Assembly (NCBI GenBank): GCA_002749285.1 | Contig: PDPR01000009.1 | Coordinates: 1-64,000, forward strand | Source of the DNA: Maribacter sp. | GTDB taxonomy: Bacteria > Bacteroidota > Bacteroidia > Flavobacteriales > Flavobacteriaceae | Direction of reading: 5' to 3' | DNA length: 64,000 nt | Part shown: piece by piece, positions 7,360 through 14,196 of the stretch | How the letters are laid out: each line of letters begins with the position of its first letter | How positions within the stretch are numbered: the stretch's first letter is position 1 | Program-made: the position numbers and the translations under genes | The notes under the pieces: generated by a model | The model's database searches: none | Told to the model about the DNA's origin: nothing | Seen by the model: the letters and a program-made list of their open reading frames with translations, nothing else

Positions 7360-8550
7360 ATGAAGAATATAGCTACCCTAACAATCCTTGGTTTATTATC
7401 GATCTTTGGCTCATGTAATAAGGACGACAGTGAGGCCGGCGGTGATTTAATGTCAAAGGATGAATATTCCAGTGAACCTGGATCCAACAACGGGAGCCAA
7501 GGCCAGTATGGGCCCAACAACGGGGACCAAGGCCAGTATGGATTGATAACGGCCGGGGAATGGAACGATCTATCGAACTGGGATTTTTGGGGGAACCTGT
7601 TAAATGAACAGGAATATTCATCAATGCCCGAATATTGGGGTTTTCACACAAAGAAAAGGATGTCGGTTGCCGTAAGGGATAATGGCATTCCACAGGTAAA
7701 TGCAAAAGTTGAACTTTTAAGGAATGAAACGGTAATCTGGACAGCAAGGACGGACAACTTTGGTTATGCTGAATTATGGGTCGGATTGTTCCAGGAAGAT
7801 AAGTCAATAGATCTAAGTACCCTTTCCCTGAAAGTAAATGATGAACTACAAGACCAAGAGCCCGTCTTGATCGAAGATGGAATAAATGAAATAGAGATCA
7901 ATTCCAATATCGGGGATATAAAAAAGGTTGAATTATCATTTATTGTAGATGCTACGGGCTCTATGGGAGATGAGATAGATTTTTTGAAGGCTGACCTGAA
8001 AAGTGTTATTGATAGTGTAAAGCGTGATGATTCAAACCTTGACATATATACCTCCACCGTTTTTTATAGGGATGAGGGGGATGATTATGTTACGAGGAAA
8101 TCGGAATTCACAAGTGATCTGAACAATACGATCGACTTCATTAACAGGCAGGATGCAAATGGTGGGGATGATTTTCCCGAAGCGGTGCATACCGCCCTCA
8201 ATACCGGGATAAATGAATTGCAATGGTCAAATACCGCTAGAACCCGAATTGCTTTTCTATTATTGGATGCCCCACCCCACTATACAGCTAAAATTGTTGA
8301 AAACATCCATGGTTCCATTAAGGATGCTGCCCGGAAAGGGATCAAGATAATTCCCGTTACCGCTAGTGGGATTGATAGGGAGACAGAGTTTCTAATGCGG
8401 TTCATGGCGATTTCCACTAACGCCACTTATGTGTTTATCACAAACGATAGTGGGATCGGAGGTGGACATTTGAAGCCAAGTGTAGGGCAATACGAGGTAG
8501 AGCACCTTAACGACCTAATGGTAAGGTTGATCAAAAAATACTCGGAATGA
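7360..8550 (+). CDS. Lipoprotein with von Willebrand factor A domain
   Basis: The start ATG at 7360 gives MKNIATLTILGLLSIFGSC, a lipoprotein signal peptide with Cys19; the longer frame from 7282 would bury it. The 396-residue protein has a short Gly/Asn/Gln repeat segment (two units of PNNGxQGQYG, about residues 42-61), a carboxypeptidase-regulatory-like beta-sandwich (about 105-180), and a vWA domain (about 190-390). The metal-dependent adhesion site is DATGS within VELSFIVDATGSMGDEID, with GGDDFPEA and LLLDAPPHY as later conserved parts. vWA lipoproteins mediate protein-protein contacts; partner and role are unknown. The upstream neighbour is another lipoprotein. Confidence 0.8.
   Translation: MKNIATLTILGLLSIFGSCNKDDSEAGGDLMSKDEYSSEPGSNNGSQGQYGPNNGDQGQYGLITAGEWNDLSNWDFWGNLLNEQEYSSMPEYWGFHTKKRMSVAVRDNGIPQVNAKVELLRNETVIWTARTDNFGYAELWVGLFQEDKSIDLSTLSLKVNDELQDQEPVLIEDGINEIEINSNIGDIKKVELSFIVDATGSMGDEIDFLKADLKSVIDSVKRDDSNLDIYTSTVFYRDEGDDYVTRKSEFTSDLNNTIDFINRQDANGGDDFPEAVHTALNTGINELQWSNTARTRIAFLLLDAPPHYTAKIVENIHGSIKDAARKGIKIIPVTASGIDRETEFLMRFMAISTNATYVFITNDSGIGGGHLKPSVGQYEVEHLNDLMVRLIKKYSE
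7483..7541 (+). repeat. Tandem 30-bp duplication inside the vWA lipoprotein gene
   Basis: Two copies of a 30-base unit (CCAACAACGGG-G-CCAAGGCCAGTATGG) lie head to tail, encoding two NNGxQGQYGP units. The near identity at DNA level suggests a recent duplication and possible length variation in the linker after the lipid anchor. Confidence 0.7.
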
Positions 8551-8749
8551 TATGACAGGGTAAGCGTATTGACCCTCACAAATTGGACCCATTCAGGAGC
8601 AGGATTTGGGTATTATAGCGTCTTTATTTCCTTTACATACATTCTTCTATGGGAAGGCACAAATAAATTTGGTCTGCCTATCAACATTTTTAAGAAAAAA
8701 CAAATGGGACCTTGGCGGAGGGAAAATCAAAATCTTGGTTGGAAAATAA

Positions 8750-8776
8750 AAAACCTCCGTTAAAAACGGAGGTTTT
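8750..8776 (-). other. Right-end hairpin of IS200 element
   Basis: AAAACCTCCGTT (8750-8761) pairs perfectly with AACGGAGGTTTT (8765-8776) around a three-base loop. Its position 20 bases after the tnpA stop fits the right-end recognition hairpin; it could also stop transcription from the vWA lipoprotein gene. Confidence 0.65.
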
Positions 8777-8795
8777 GATTTTCAGATAAGACCCT

Positions 8796-9197
8796 TCAAT
8801 GATGTTCTTGACATTTCACATAACGCTTGGTCATATTCCCATCCAAACCAACCGTACCCACAGAATATCCCCTTGACCAAAAGTGATTGCCCCAATAAGG
8901 TCCCTGTTTTAAATTCGGATAAGTTTTGAACAGTTTGATTGCCAGCTTACCCTTCAAAATACCAATATACCCTGAAATGGATACTTTTGGTGGAACTGGA
9001 CAAACCAAATGAATATGGTCTTCTTGAACGTTCAGCCCTTGAATTTGAACATCTTTCCATGTACCAATAACCTGTAAATCATGTCCAACTAAAGATTCGA
9101 CCACACCTTCAAGTACCTGAAAACGATTCTTCGGCGTGAATACAATGTGATAGTCACATCTGTAATACATGTGTGTTAATTTTCTATATTTACACAT
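8796..9197 (-). CDS. tnpA: IS200/IS605 family Y1 transposase
   Basis: The 133-residue protein is a small HUH single-strand transposase. The histidine pair is in EDHIHLVCPVPPK, the family core GNHFWSRGYSVGTVG follows, and the nucleophile Tyr is in the segment MTKRYVKCQEH near the C-terminus. It begins MCKYRKLTHMYYRCDYHIVF, the usual start (HxVWxxKYRxxVF type). All catalytic residues appear intact and the length is near the 130-150 of the family, so this copy may be active. No TnpB follows. Confidence 0.88.
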   Translation of the reverse strand: MCKYRKLTHMYYRCDYHIVFTPKNRFQVLEGVVESLVGHDLQVIGTWKDVQIQGLNVQEDHIHLVCPVPPKVSISGYIGILKGKLAIKLFKTYPNLKQGPYWGNHFWSRGYSVGTVGLDGNMTKRYVKCQEHH

Positions 9198-9245
9198 CTT
9201 AAAAAGTTTTAGATGGTAAACCTAAAAAATGGCATAGCCTTTAAA

Positions 9246-9275
9246 ACATGACCGCTGTCTTTGACGGTGGTTTTT
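9246..9275 (-). other. Left-end hairpin of IS200 element
   Basis: ACCGCTGTC (9251-9259) and GACGGTGGT (9263-9271) pair around TTT with two G-T wobbles, extended by AAAAC / GTTTTT. It lies upstream of tnpA as expected for the left-end recognition hairpin. Confidence 0.5.
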
Positions 9276-9359
9276 CAAACTTAAATAAAGGATAGCCATA
9301 TATAAGACATGGCCGGCAAAAGCTTTTCGATAGGTTTATATTCACTTATGATATAAAGA

Positions 9360-9389
9360 TTGCTTGATTTCAAGATTTCATTACTTTTA
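9360..9389 (+). promoter_or_regulatory. Candidate promoter of the GH16 gene
   Basis: TTG at 9360-9362 and TACTTTTA at 9382-9389 are separated by 19 bases; the -7 element differs from TAnnTTTG only at the last base. Confidence 0.45.
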
Positions 9390-9465
9390 GGGTAGAAGGG
9401 GCAAGACATAAAATCCATCCCTGTATAGGTTCATAAAAAATGGACAAATCCAAACTGGATTGTAG

Positions 9466-10263
9466 ATGAGGAAGTACTATTTACAAATATCAATCTTAAC
9501 AGCCTTGGTATTGGGATGTAAAAGAAGCATCACAACAGTTGAGCCTGACCGAAAAGATTGGCAGATAATCTGGCAGGACGATTTTGAAGGTTCCGGGATA
9601 GATACTACAAAATGGAGCCGGATCCCACCCAATAATGCGGACTGGGGCAAACATATGACAACTGGCCCACAATGCCATGCCGTTTCAAATGGAAAACTTT
9701 TCTTAAAAGGGATTGTCAATCCCGACACCTTGAGCGACCCAAGGCCTTTTTTGACAGGGGGAATATATAGTAAGGGGAAATTTGCCTTTGAATATGGTAA
9801 GATCGAGATACGTGCCAAATTAGAATGTGCCCAAGGTTCATGGCCTGCAATGTGGATGCTGTCCGAAAATAAAATATATGGGGATTATCCAAGAAATGGT
9901 GAGATCGACATTATGGAACACCTCAATTTTGACGATATCATCTACCAAACCACACATTCCTATTATACTTTGGAGCTGAATCAGAAAGACAATCCACCCT
10001 ACTATGGAACCACAAATGTGGATATCAACCGATTTAACACCTATGGTCTGGAATGGTATCCAGACAAATTGGTGTTTACCTTAAACGGTAACGAAACTTT
10101 TGTATACCCAAGGATAGATGGGGTTGACCCATCACAATGGCCATTCGACCAACCCTTTTATATTTTAATCGACCAACAACTTGGGGGGGAGTGGGTCGGT
10201 GAGGTAAATGCAGATGACTTACCTGTCCAAATGATAGTGGACTTTGTAAAAGTATATCAGTAA
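9466..10263 (+). CDS. GH16 family endo-beta-glycanase lipoprotein
   Basis: The 265-residue protein begins with a lipoprotein signal peptide ending LTALVLGC (Cys18). The rest is a single glycoside hydrolase family 16 jelly roll. The catalytic motif ExDxxE is E146-I-D148-I-M-E151 in NGEIDIMEHL: E146 nucleophile, E151 acid/base. The substrate-side block GSWPAMWML precedes it and QPFYILIDQQLGGEW closes the domain. GH16 lipoproteins of marine flavobacteria cut laminarin, agar, porphyran or mixed-linkage glucans; the subfamily cannot be decided here. The protein should be anchored in the outer membrane. It lies between an IS200 copy and a dispersed repeat, not in a recognisable polysaccharide utilisation locus (no SusC/SusD beside it). 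Confidence 0.88.
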   Translation: MRKYYLQISILTALVLGCKRSITTVEPDRKDWQIIWQDDFEGSGIDTTKWSRIPPNNADWGKHMTTGPQCHAVSNGKLFLKGIVNPDTLSDPRPFLTGGIYSKGKFAFEYGKIEIRAKLECAQGSWPAMWMLSENKIYGDYPRNGEIDIMEHLNFDDIIYQTTHSYYTLELNQKDNPPYYGTTNVDINRFNTYGLEWYPDKLVFTLNGNETFVYPRIDGVDPSQWPFDQPFYILIDQQLGGEWVGEVNADDLPVQMIVDFVKVYQ

Positions 10264-10305
10264 TCGTCCCGTAAGGAAAATAGCGCCTTTAACGATTGTC
10301 GAAAT

Positions 10306-10343
10306 TTTGGTCTTTTCCCAAATGGGAATTACCCAAGACCAAA
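10306..10343. repeat. Inverted repeat downstream of the GH16 gene
   Basis: TTTGGTCTT (10306-10314) pairs with AAGACCAAA (10335-10343); inside it TTCCCA-AA-TGGGAA forms a second small stem. It could be a terminator-like structure of the GH16 gene, but there is no T-run. Its right arm is the start of dispersed repeat copy C. Confidence 0.5.
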
Positions 10344-10370
10344 CCCTTTGGCTATCGCCCTGTGATCAAG
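10335..10370 (+). repeat. Dispersed intergenic repeat, partial copy C
   Basis: ACCAAACCCTTTGGC and TATCGCCCTGTGATCAA align with copies A (4097-4137) and B (54498-54538) with small gaps and substitutions. Confidence 0.45.
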
Positions 10371-10525
10371 AACACCCCGCAACAACGTAAAACCAATTAT
10401 CGGCACAAAACAACCTATAAAAATCCTATTGAATTTTATATTCGGGAATATATTTATTAGCTTTAGTTTCCGGACCACACGACAAACGTTGCCATTCATT
10501 GGTCCAACAAACTAAGATAACACCT

Positions 10526-10795
10526 ATGAAAAACACTTTATCGAAAGTTAAGTCTGAATTGGAAATCTATGCAAGTAAAGCGAATTTGACTGAATTACAG
10601 GTTGTTGACAAACTAAAACAACATTACTTCAACAAAAAGGTAAATGACAACCTAAAACTCTATAAGAAAGGGAAGAAAAAAGTACGGGAGATCACTAAGG
10701 ACTTGAAAATATCCCCTCGAAAATTCTATGCCATTTTGGAAAATAAGAAAATAGAGCACAAAAAATACAACAAGTCCGGCAACAAACCAGAATAG
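10526..10795 (+). CDS. Small basic protein with helix-turn-helix-like C-terminus
   Basis: Starting from the ATG at 10526, the 89-residue product MKNTLSKVKSELEIYASKAN is lysine-rich. The segment KKVREITKDLKISPRKFYAI reads like a helix-turn-helix, as in resolvase-type or sigma-like DNA-binding proteins. I do not recognise a family. A longer in-frame start at 10499 is possible but adds residues without obvious value. No operon partner is visible. Confidence 0.5.
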   Translation: MKNTLSKVKSELEIYASKANLTELQVVDKLKQHYFNKKVNDNLKLYKKGKKKVREITKDLKISPRKFYAILENKKIEHKKYNKSGNKPE

Positions 10796-11096
10796 TGCAG
10801 CTGACTCTTACCCGATTTACATATTTGGAAACCAGGGACCAGGCCTAATATCGCCCTCTTTCGGGATCCAACGATTTTATAGCATCACCCCCCAATAGGT
10901 GTTGTTGAACAGTCCAGGGTAAAATGCCGGCCAGCCCCAGAAGCCTATACATGTAGAATGGGCTCTGGCCGGATAAAACCGACCCATAAAGAAGGGTGAG
11001 ATGGCAATAATGTACATAATCCATTGAGGGGATTTCCTAAACGGAAACCTACATATCATTGTGTATTCGTACCTCCCCTAAACTTGCCAGTATCCG
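10796..11096. other. Gene-poor stretch between small HTH gene and ArsG-like gene
   Basis: Only a 60-codon minus-strand frame (11059-10877), rich in aromatic residues (SPQWIMYIIAISPFFMGRFY), is present. It could encode a tiny membrane peptide or be a gene remnant; nothing decides this. A TATCGCCCT segment at about 10850 is related to the dispersed repeat. Confidence 0.3.
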
Positions 11097-11807
11097 CTAT
11101 TCCAATATCCCTATAAAGATGGAAACATAATACAACCCGGTCAATACAAAAACAACACCCGCGACTATCCGCATTACCTTCTCGATTTTCGTGATCCTAT
11201 TATAGAAAACACCGACCTTCCCGGCTGTAAAGGCCAATAAGTAGGTAAAAAGGATTACAGGCAATCCTGTTCCGAATGCAAAGATTATCGGCAAATAAAG
11301 TCCGTCTGCCGATGCAATTGTCATTGGGATCAACATGCCAAAGAACAATGCCCCACTGTATGGGCAAAATGCCAAAGCGAAAACGACACCTATCAAAAAT
11401 GAGCCCAAGAGACCTTTGTCCTTGAATTTTTCGGACATTCTTTCTTGAAAATCCAATTTTCCCAAAAAATTCAGTTTGATAATATCCAGCATTATCAATC
11501 CTGTTATTATCAATAAGGGACCCAAATATTTTTCCCCGTTCTGATTGAAAAACCGGGCAATATGAAACTTACTTGCCCCAAAATACAATATCAGTCCGAT
11601 TACGGTATAACTAACCCCCCTTCCAAAAGAATATAACAGCCCATTCAAAAAAACTTTCCGTTTGCTCGAAATATTCTTCGAGATAAATGCGGTTGCGGTT
11701 ATATTCGTCGCCAAAGGACAAGGGCTAACAGCCGTCATTAGCCCGAGTATGAATGCCGATAAGATAGGGATATTGTAATTCTCTAGAAGGGATTGCAAAA
11801 AATCCAT
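11097..11807 (-). CDS. ArsG-like permease of the CcdA/DsbD transmembrane family
   Basis: The 236-residue protein has six predicted membrane segments and the paired cysteines of the CcdA/DsbD transmembrane fold: C30 in VSPCPLATNI and C148 in ALAFCPYSGAL. This matches the group annotated as aromatic arsenical efflux permease ArsG. Its ATG directly abuts the stop of the ArsF-like gene (11808), so the two are co-translated. Families known: ArsG is reported to export reduced aromatic arsenicals, and CcdA relatives pass electrons across the inner membrane. In this cluster either role (efflux, or feeding electrons to the lipoprotein ArsF) fits. It is the last gene of the five-gene cluster. Confidence 0.75.
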   Translation of the reverse strand: MDFLQSLLENYNIPILSAFILGLMTAVSPCPLATNITATAFISKNISSKRKVFLNGLLYSFGRGVSYTVIGLILYFGASKFHIARFFNQNGEKYLGPLLIITGLIMLDIIKLNFLGKLDFQERMSEKFKDKGLLGSFLIGVVFALAFCPYSGALFFGMLIPMTIASADGLYLPIIFAFGTGLPVILFTYLLAFTAGKVGVFYNRITKIEKVMRIVAGVVFVLTGLYYVSIFIGILE

Positions 11808-12245
11808 TTAAAGAGCCTTTAGTTCCGTGTCGATCTTAGCCTTCAGTCCTTTGGAAAAAGCGTCTTGGTCCCTTCCTTTCATAAAAGCGAATTCGGTCAG
11901 GTTTATTTGGGTTTCCTTACCGTCCTTTATCACATTCAAGAACAACGATGTTCCGGATGCCTCAAATTTTTCGGCAATTTCCCCATTCTGTTCTTCATCC
12001 ACATTAACAACATGGAATGTGATTTTATTCTCCTTCAATTCCTTTGAAAAATATGTGTCCAACGTATATTTCGTATTTGTCTCAATGGCATTGCAGGTCA
12101 TACATCTATGCGTGGAATGGAAGTCGAAAACTTCTATTTTAGAAACGGTTTGGTCCAACGTATTGTTCCCCTTTTTGTTTTGCCCACTGCAAAACGTAAA
12201 CATTAAACTGATTGCTAAAACTGAAAAAAGATTGATTGTCTTCAT
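11808..12245 (-). CDS. ArsF-like thioredoxin-fold lipoprotein
   Basis: The 145-residue protein has a lipoprotein signal peptide (MKTINLFSVLAISLMFTFC, Cys19) and a thioredoxin-like domain with a redox motif C48-M-T-C51 in STHRCMTCNAIE. It matches proteins annotated as nitrophenyl-compound nitroreductase subunit ArsF. The linker after Cys19 (GQNKKGNNTLD) and the end QDAFSKGLKAKIDTELKAL are typical. It lies between the ArsP-like permease and the ArsG-like permease with no gap to the latter. A role in thiol or electron transfer in the periplasm is sound; the nitroarsenical substrate is inferred from related clusters. Confidence 0.72.
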   Translation of the reverse strand: MKTINLFSVLAISLMFTFCSGQNKKGNNTLDQTVSKIEVFDFHSTHRCMTCNAIETNTKYTLDTYFSKELKENKITFHVVNVDEEQNGEIAEKFEASGTSLFLNVIKDGKETQINLTEFAFMKGRDQDAFSKGLKAKIDTELKAL

Positions 12246-12262
12246 TTTTATTGATTTATGGT

Positions 12263-13240
12263 TTATAATAATATATTGAACAAATATCCTGAAATAATAA
12301 TACAGAGTGTGACCACACCAAAAAAGACCGCGATCAATTTCAAGGTCATCACTTTCTTTAACAGCATTGCCTCTGGCAACGATAAGCCGACAACCCCCAT
12401 CATAAAAGCGATTGCAGTACCCAAGGGAATACCCTTTGCGACCAATACCTGAACTACAGGGAGTATCCCCGATGCGTTGGAGTACATGGGCACGGCCAAA
12501 ACAGTAGCGATAGGTACGGCAAAAAGATTGTCCTTGTCCATATATTGCTCAAAGAAACCTTCCGGGATGTAACCGTGCATCAGTCCGCCAATGGCGATTC
12601 CTACCAATACATAGGGAATGATCCCTTTAAGTATTTTCAGCACCTCGGCCCAAATTATGGGCAGTCGTTGTCTTAGGGTTTGTTTTTCGGCCTTAAAGGC
12701 ATCCTGTTCTTTTTGTGCAATCGCCAGGATTTCCTTTACCCAAGGTGTCAAATAGGGTTCCAGTTTCAACTTTTGGAGGATCACACCGGAAACAGTGCCC
12801 AACAAAACACCACTGACCACATAGAGAATGGTCGTTTTGATTCCGAACAAACCAACAAAAAGACCGATTGCAACTTCATTGACCAAGGGTGAGGTAACCA
12901 AGAACGAAAAGGTTACCCCCAAAGGAATACCCCCTCTTACAAAGCCAATGAACAAGGGAACCGACGAACAGGAGCAGAAAGGTGTCACCACCCCAAAAAG
13001 ACTTGCCATCAGGTATTCCAAACCATACAGTTTATTTCTTGACAGATAATTCTTAACCTTGTCTATGGGAAAGTAACTATTGACTACCCCCATAAAAAAG
13101 ATAACGACAAAGAGAAGTATCAAGATCTTTATTGTGTCGTAGATAAAGAAATTGAGGGCTTCTGCCAAACGCTCTTTTTCATTCAGGCCCAGGAGATCAT
13201 AAACGAACCCATCCGCTATGTCCTGAACCCAATCAAACAT
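12263..13240 (-). CDS. ArsP-like permease (DUF318)
   Basis: The 325-residue protein (ATG at 13240; a TTG two codons upstream is less likely) has eight or more hydrophobic segments and the hallmark CSCSS motif (C89, C91) in VTPFCSCSSVPLFIGF, characteristic of the permease family that includes ArsP, the exporter of trivalent organoarsenicals. Conserved elements VTSPLVNEVA and PMYSNASGILPVV are also present. The gene is followed at 17 bases by the ArsF-like gene. A 216-base gap to the thioredoxin gene upstream contains no gene. A transport role is well supported by the family; arsenic as substrate comes from the ArsR regulator and ArsF/ArsG neighbours. Confidence 0.8.
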   Translation of the reverse strand: MFDWVQDIADGFVYDLLGLNEKERLAEALNFFIYDTIKILILLFVVIFFMGVVNSYFPIDKVKNYLSRNKLYGLEYLMASLFGVVTPFCSCSSVPLFIGFVRGGIPLGVTFSFLVTSPLVNEVAIGLFVGLFGIKTTILYVVSGVLLGTVSGVILQKLKLEPYLTPWVKEILAIAQKEQDAFKAEKQTLRQRLPIIWAEVLKILKGIIPYVLVGIAIGGLMHGYIPEGFFEQYMDKDNLFAVPIATVLAVPMYSNASGILPVVQVLVAKGIPLGTAIAFMMGVVGLSLPEAMLLKKVMTLKLIAVFFGVVTLCIIISGYLFNILL

Positions 13241-13456
13241 CCGCAATCGTATTGGTCATACTAAAAAAATGTTCACCATTCCTAAACATACAGGTACAAA
13301 AAGCACCGACGAACAATCCAATGGTATTTATTTGGAAAACCCCAGGGGTGACTGAAATCGTTCCAAGATCTATACTTGATCGCCTTGTGTGAATGTCGGT
13401 ATCCCGACCCGGGATAAACGGAACTTTGTTCTGGCATTTCATGGAATCTGTTCCAA

Positions 13457-13693
13457 TTAATCCAAAAGTGCCAATACCTCATCCTTTGAGGGCACCCGGC
13501 CTTTTATCGTAATGACATCGTCTATTACCAATGCCGGCGTTGTCATTACATTGAACTTCATGATTTCCATTATATCCTCAACCTTTTCAATAGTTGCATC
13601 AATGTTGTTTTCCGATACTACATTTTCAACAACCCCTGCCATTGACTGGCATTTTGGGCAACCTGTCCCCAATACTTTAATTACTTTGGCCAT
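13457..13693 (-). CDS. Small thioredoxin-like redox protein (TM0996 type)
   Basis: The 78-residue protein MAKVIKVLGTGCPKCQSMAG is a minimal thioredoxin fold with a CPKC active site (C12, C15) and the cis-proline segment MTTPALVIDD. Such cytoplasmic proteins are often encoded beside ArsR regulators and DUF318 permeases. It may supply electrons within this cluster, possibly as counterpart of ArsE, the partner of ArsF in known arsEFG operons; this is inference. It follows the ArsR gene by 54 bases on the same strand. Confidence 0.85.
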   Translation of the reverse strand: MAKVIKVLGTGCPKCQSMAGVVENVVSENNIDATIEKVEDIMEIMKFNVMTTPALVIDDVITIKGRVPSKDEVLALLD

Positions 13694-13747
13694 ACTATTT
13701 ATGTTTGTTCATCGTCAACGGACAATCTTGATCATCACTAAAAAAAA

Positions 13748-14053
13748 TCAATCAAAAAACTGTTCGAACAGTGATTTTGCAATGTTCCATTTTTCCTGAT
13801 CAATACAGTATTTTATTTTGGGCGGTTTTAATTCCCCTTGGATAAGACCCGCATTTTTCAATTCCTTAAGGTGTTGGGAAACTGTGGATTGGGCCAAGGG
13901 AAACACCTCTACCAAATCACCCGTGTAACAACACGATTGGTTCTCAAGATGCCTTAAAATGGCAATACGTGTGGGATGCCCTAAAGCTTTTGCGAATTTC
14001 GCCAAGGCTTCGTTATCCTCATTGTACGCTATATCCCCTAAACTTCTTTTCAT
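13748..14053 (-). CDS. ArsR-family winged-helix metalloregulator
   Basis: The ATG at 14053 gives a 101-residue protein with the standard ArsR/SmtB fold: ALGHPTRIAILRHL (residues 23-36), adjacent cysteines C41-C42 in NQSCCYTGDLVEVFPL, and the recognition helix AQSTVSQHLKELKNAGLI. The cysteines at the start of the DNA-binding helix are where ArsR proteins bind As(III) or Sb(III). A longer frame starting at 14191 is rejected because a TATATTTG promoter box lies between the two starts and because the extension covers the hairpin after the PepSY gene. It heads the five-gene cluster and should repress it until metalloid binds. Confidence 0.88.
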   Translation of the reverse strand: MKRSLGDIAYNEDNEALAKFAKALGHPTRIAILRHLENQSCCYTGDLVEVFPLAQSTVSQHLKELKNAGLIQGELKPPKIKYCIDQEKWNIAKSLFEQFFD

Positions 14054-14064
14054 ATCTGTTATCG

Positions 14065-14072
14065 CAAATATA
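14065..14072 (-). promoter_or_regulatory. -7 promoter box of the ArsR cluster
   Basis: On the minus strand TATATTTG matches TAnnTTTG, 11 bases before the ATG at 14053, implying a very short leader. The -33 region is only a weak TTT, which may reflect regulator control. Confidence 0.55.
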
Positions 14073-14167
14073 CGATTGGTTTTTGGATTGAAACATACCA
14101 AGAACCACTTTTTTTTGATTCCCCGTCCATTTAAAAAATCCAAAAAATTGATTTTTATCGTTTTACG

Positions 14168-14196
14168 AACCGTTACGCCAATAAACGGCAACGGTT
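14168..14196 (-). terminator. Hairpin after the PepSY gene
   Basis: AACCGTT and GCC (14168-14179) pair with GGC and AACGGTT (14187-14196), directly after the stop codon of the PepSY gene at 14197. The T-run is poor, so termination may be partial. Confidence 0.5.

Larger units (their letters stand above)
8745..9280 (-). mobile_element. IS200/IS605-group element with tnpA only
   Basis: A single Y1 transposase gene (8796-9197) is flanked by subterminal hairpins: 9246-9275 at the tnpA-proximal left end and 8750-8776 at the right end. This is the layout of IS200, which lacks terminal inverted repeats and duplications, so the exact ends cannot be read from one copy; the limits given are those of the hairpins. 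Confidence 0.7.

Noticed and set aside
8569..8763. 64-codon frame after the vWA lipoprotein
   Set aside because: No similarity or start signal, and it runs into the IS200 right-end hairpin.
10877..11059. 60-codon minus-strand frame encoding an aromatic-rich peptide
   Set aside because: No ribosome binding site, promoter box or family signal; could be chance.
13247..13456. Possible small gene between thioredoxin and ArsP-like permease
   Set aside because: Two overlapping minus frames of 66-69 codons exist, but neither has a recognisable motif and they exclude each other.
13748..14191. 147-codon form of the ArsR protein
   Set aside because: The extension covers the hairpin behind the PepSY gene and the TATATTTG box; the 101-residue form has normal length.
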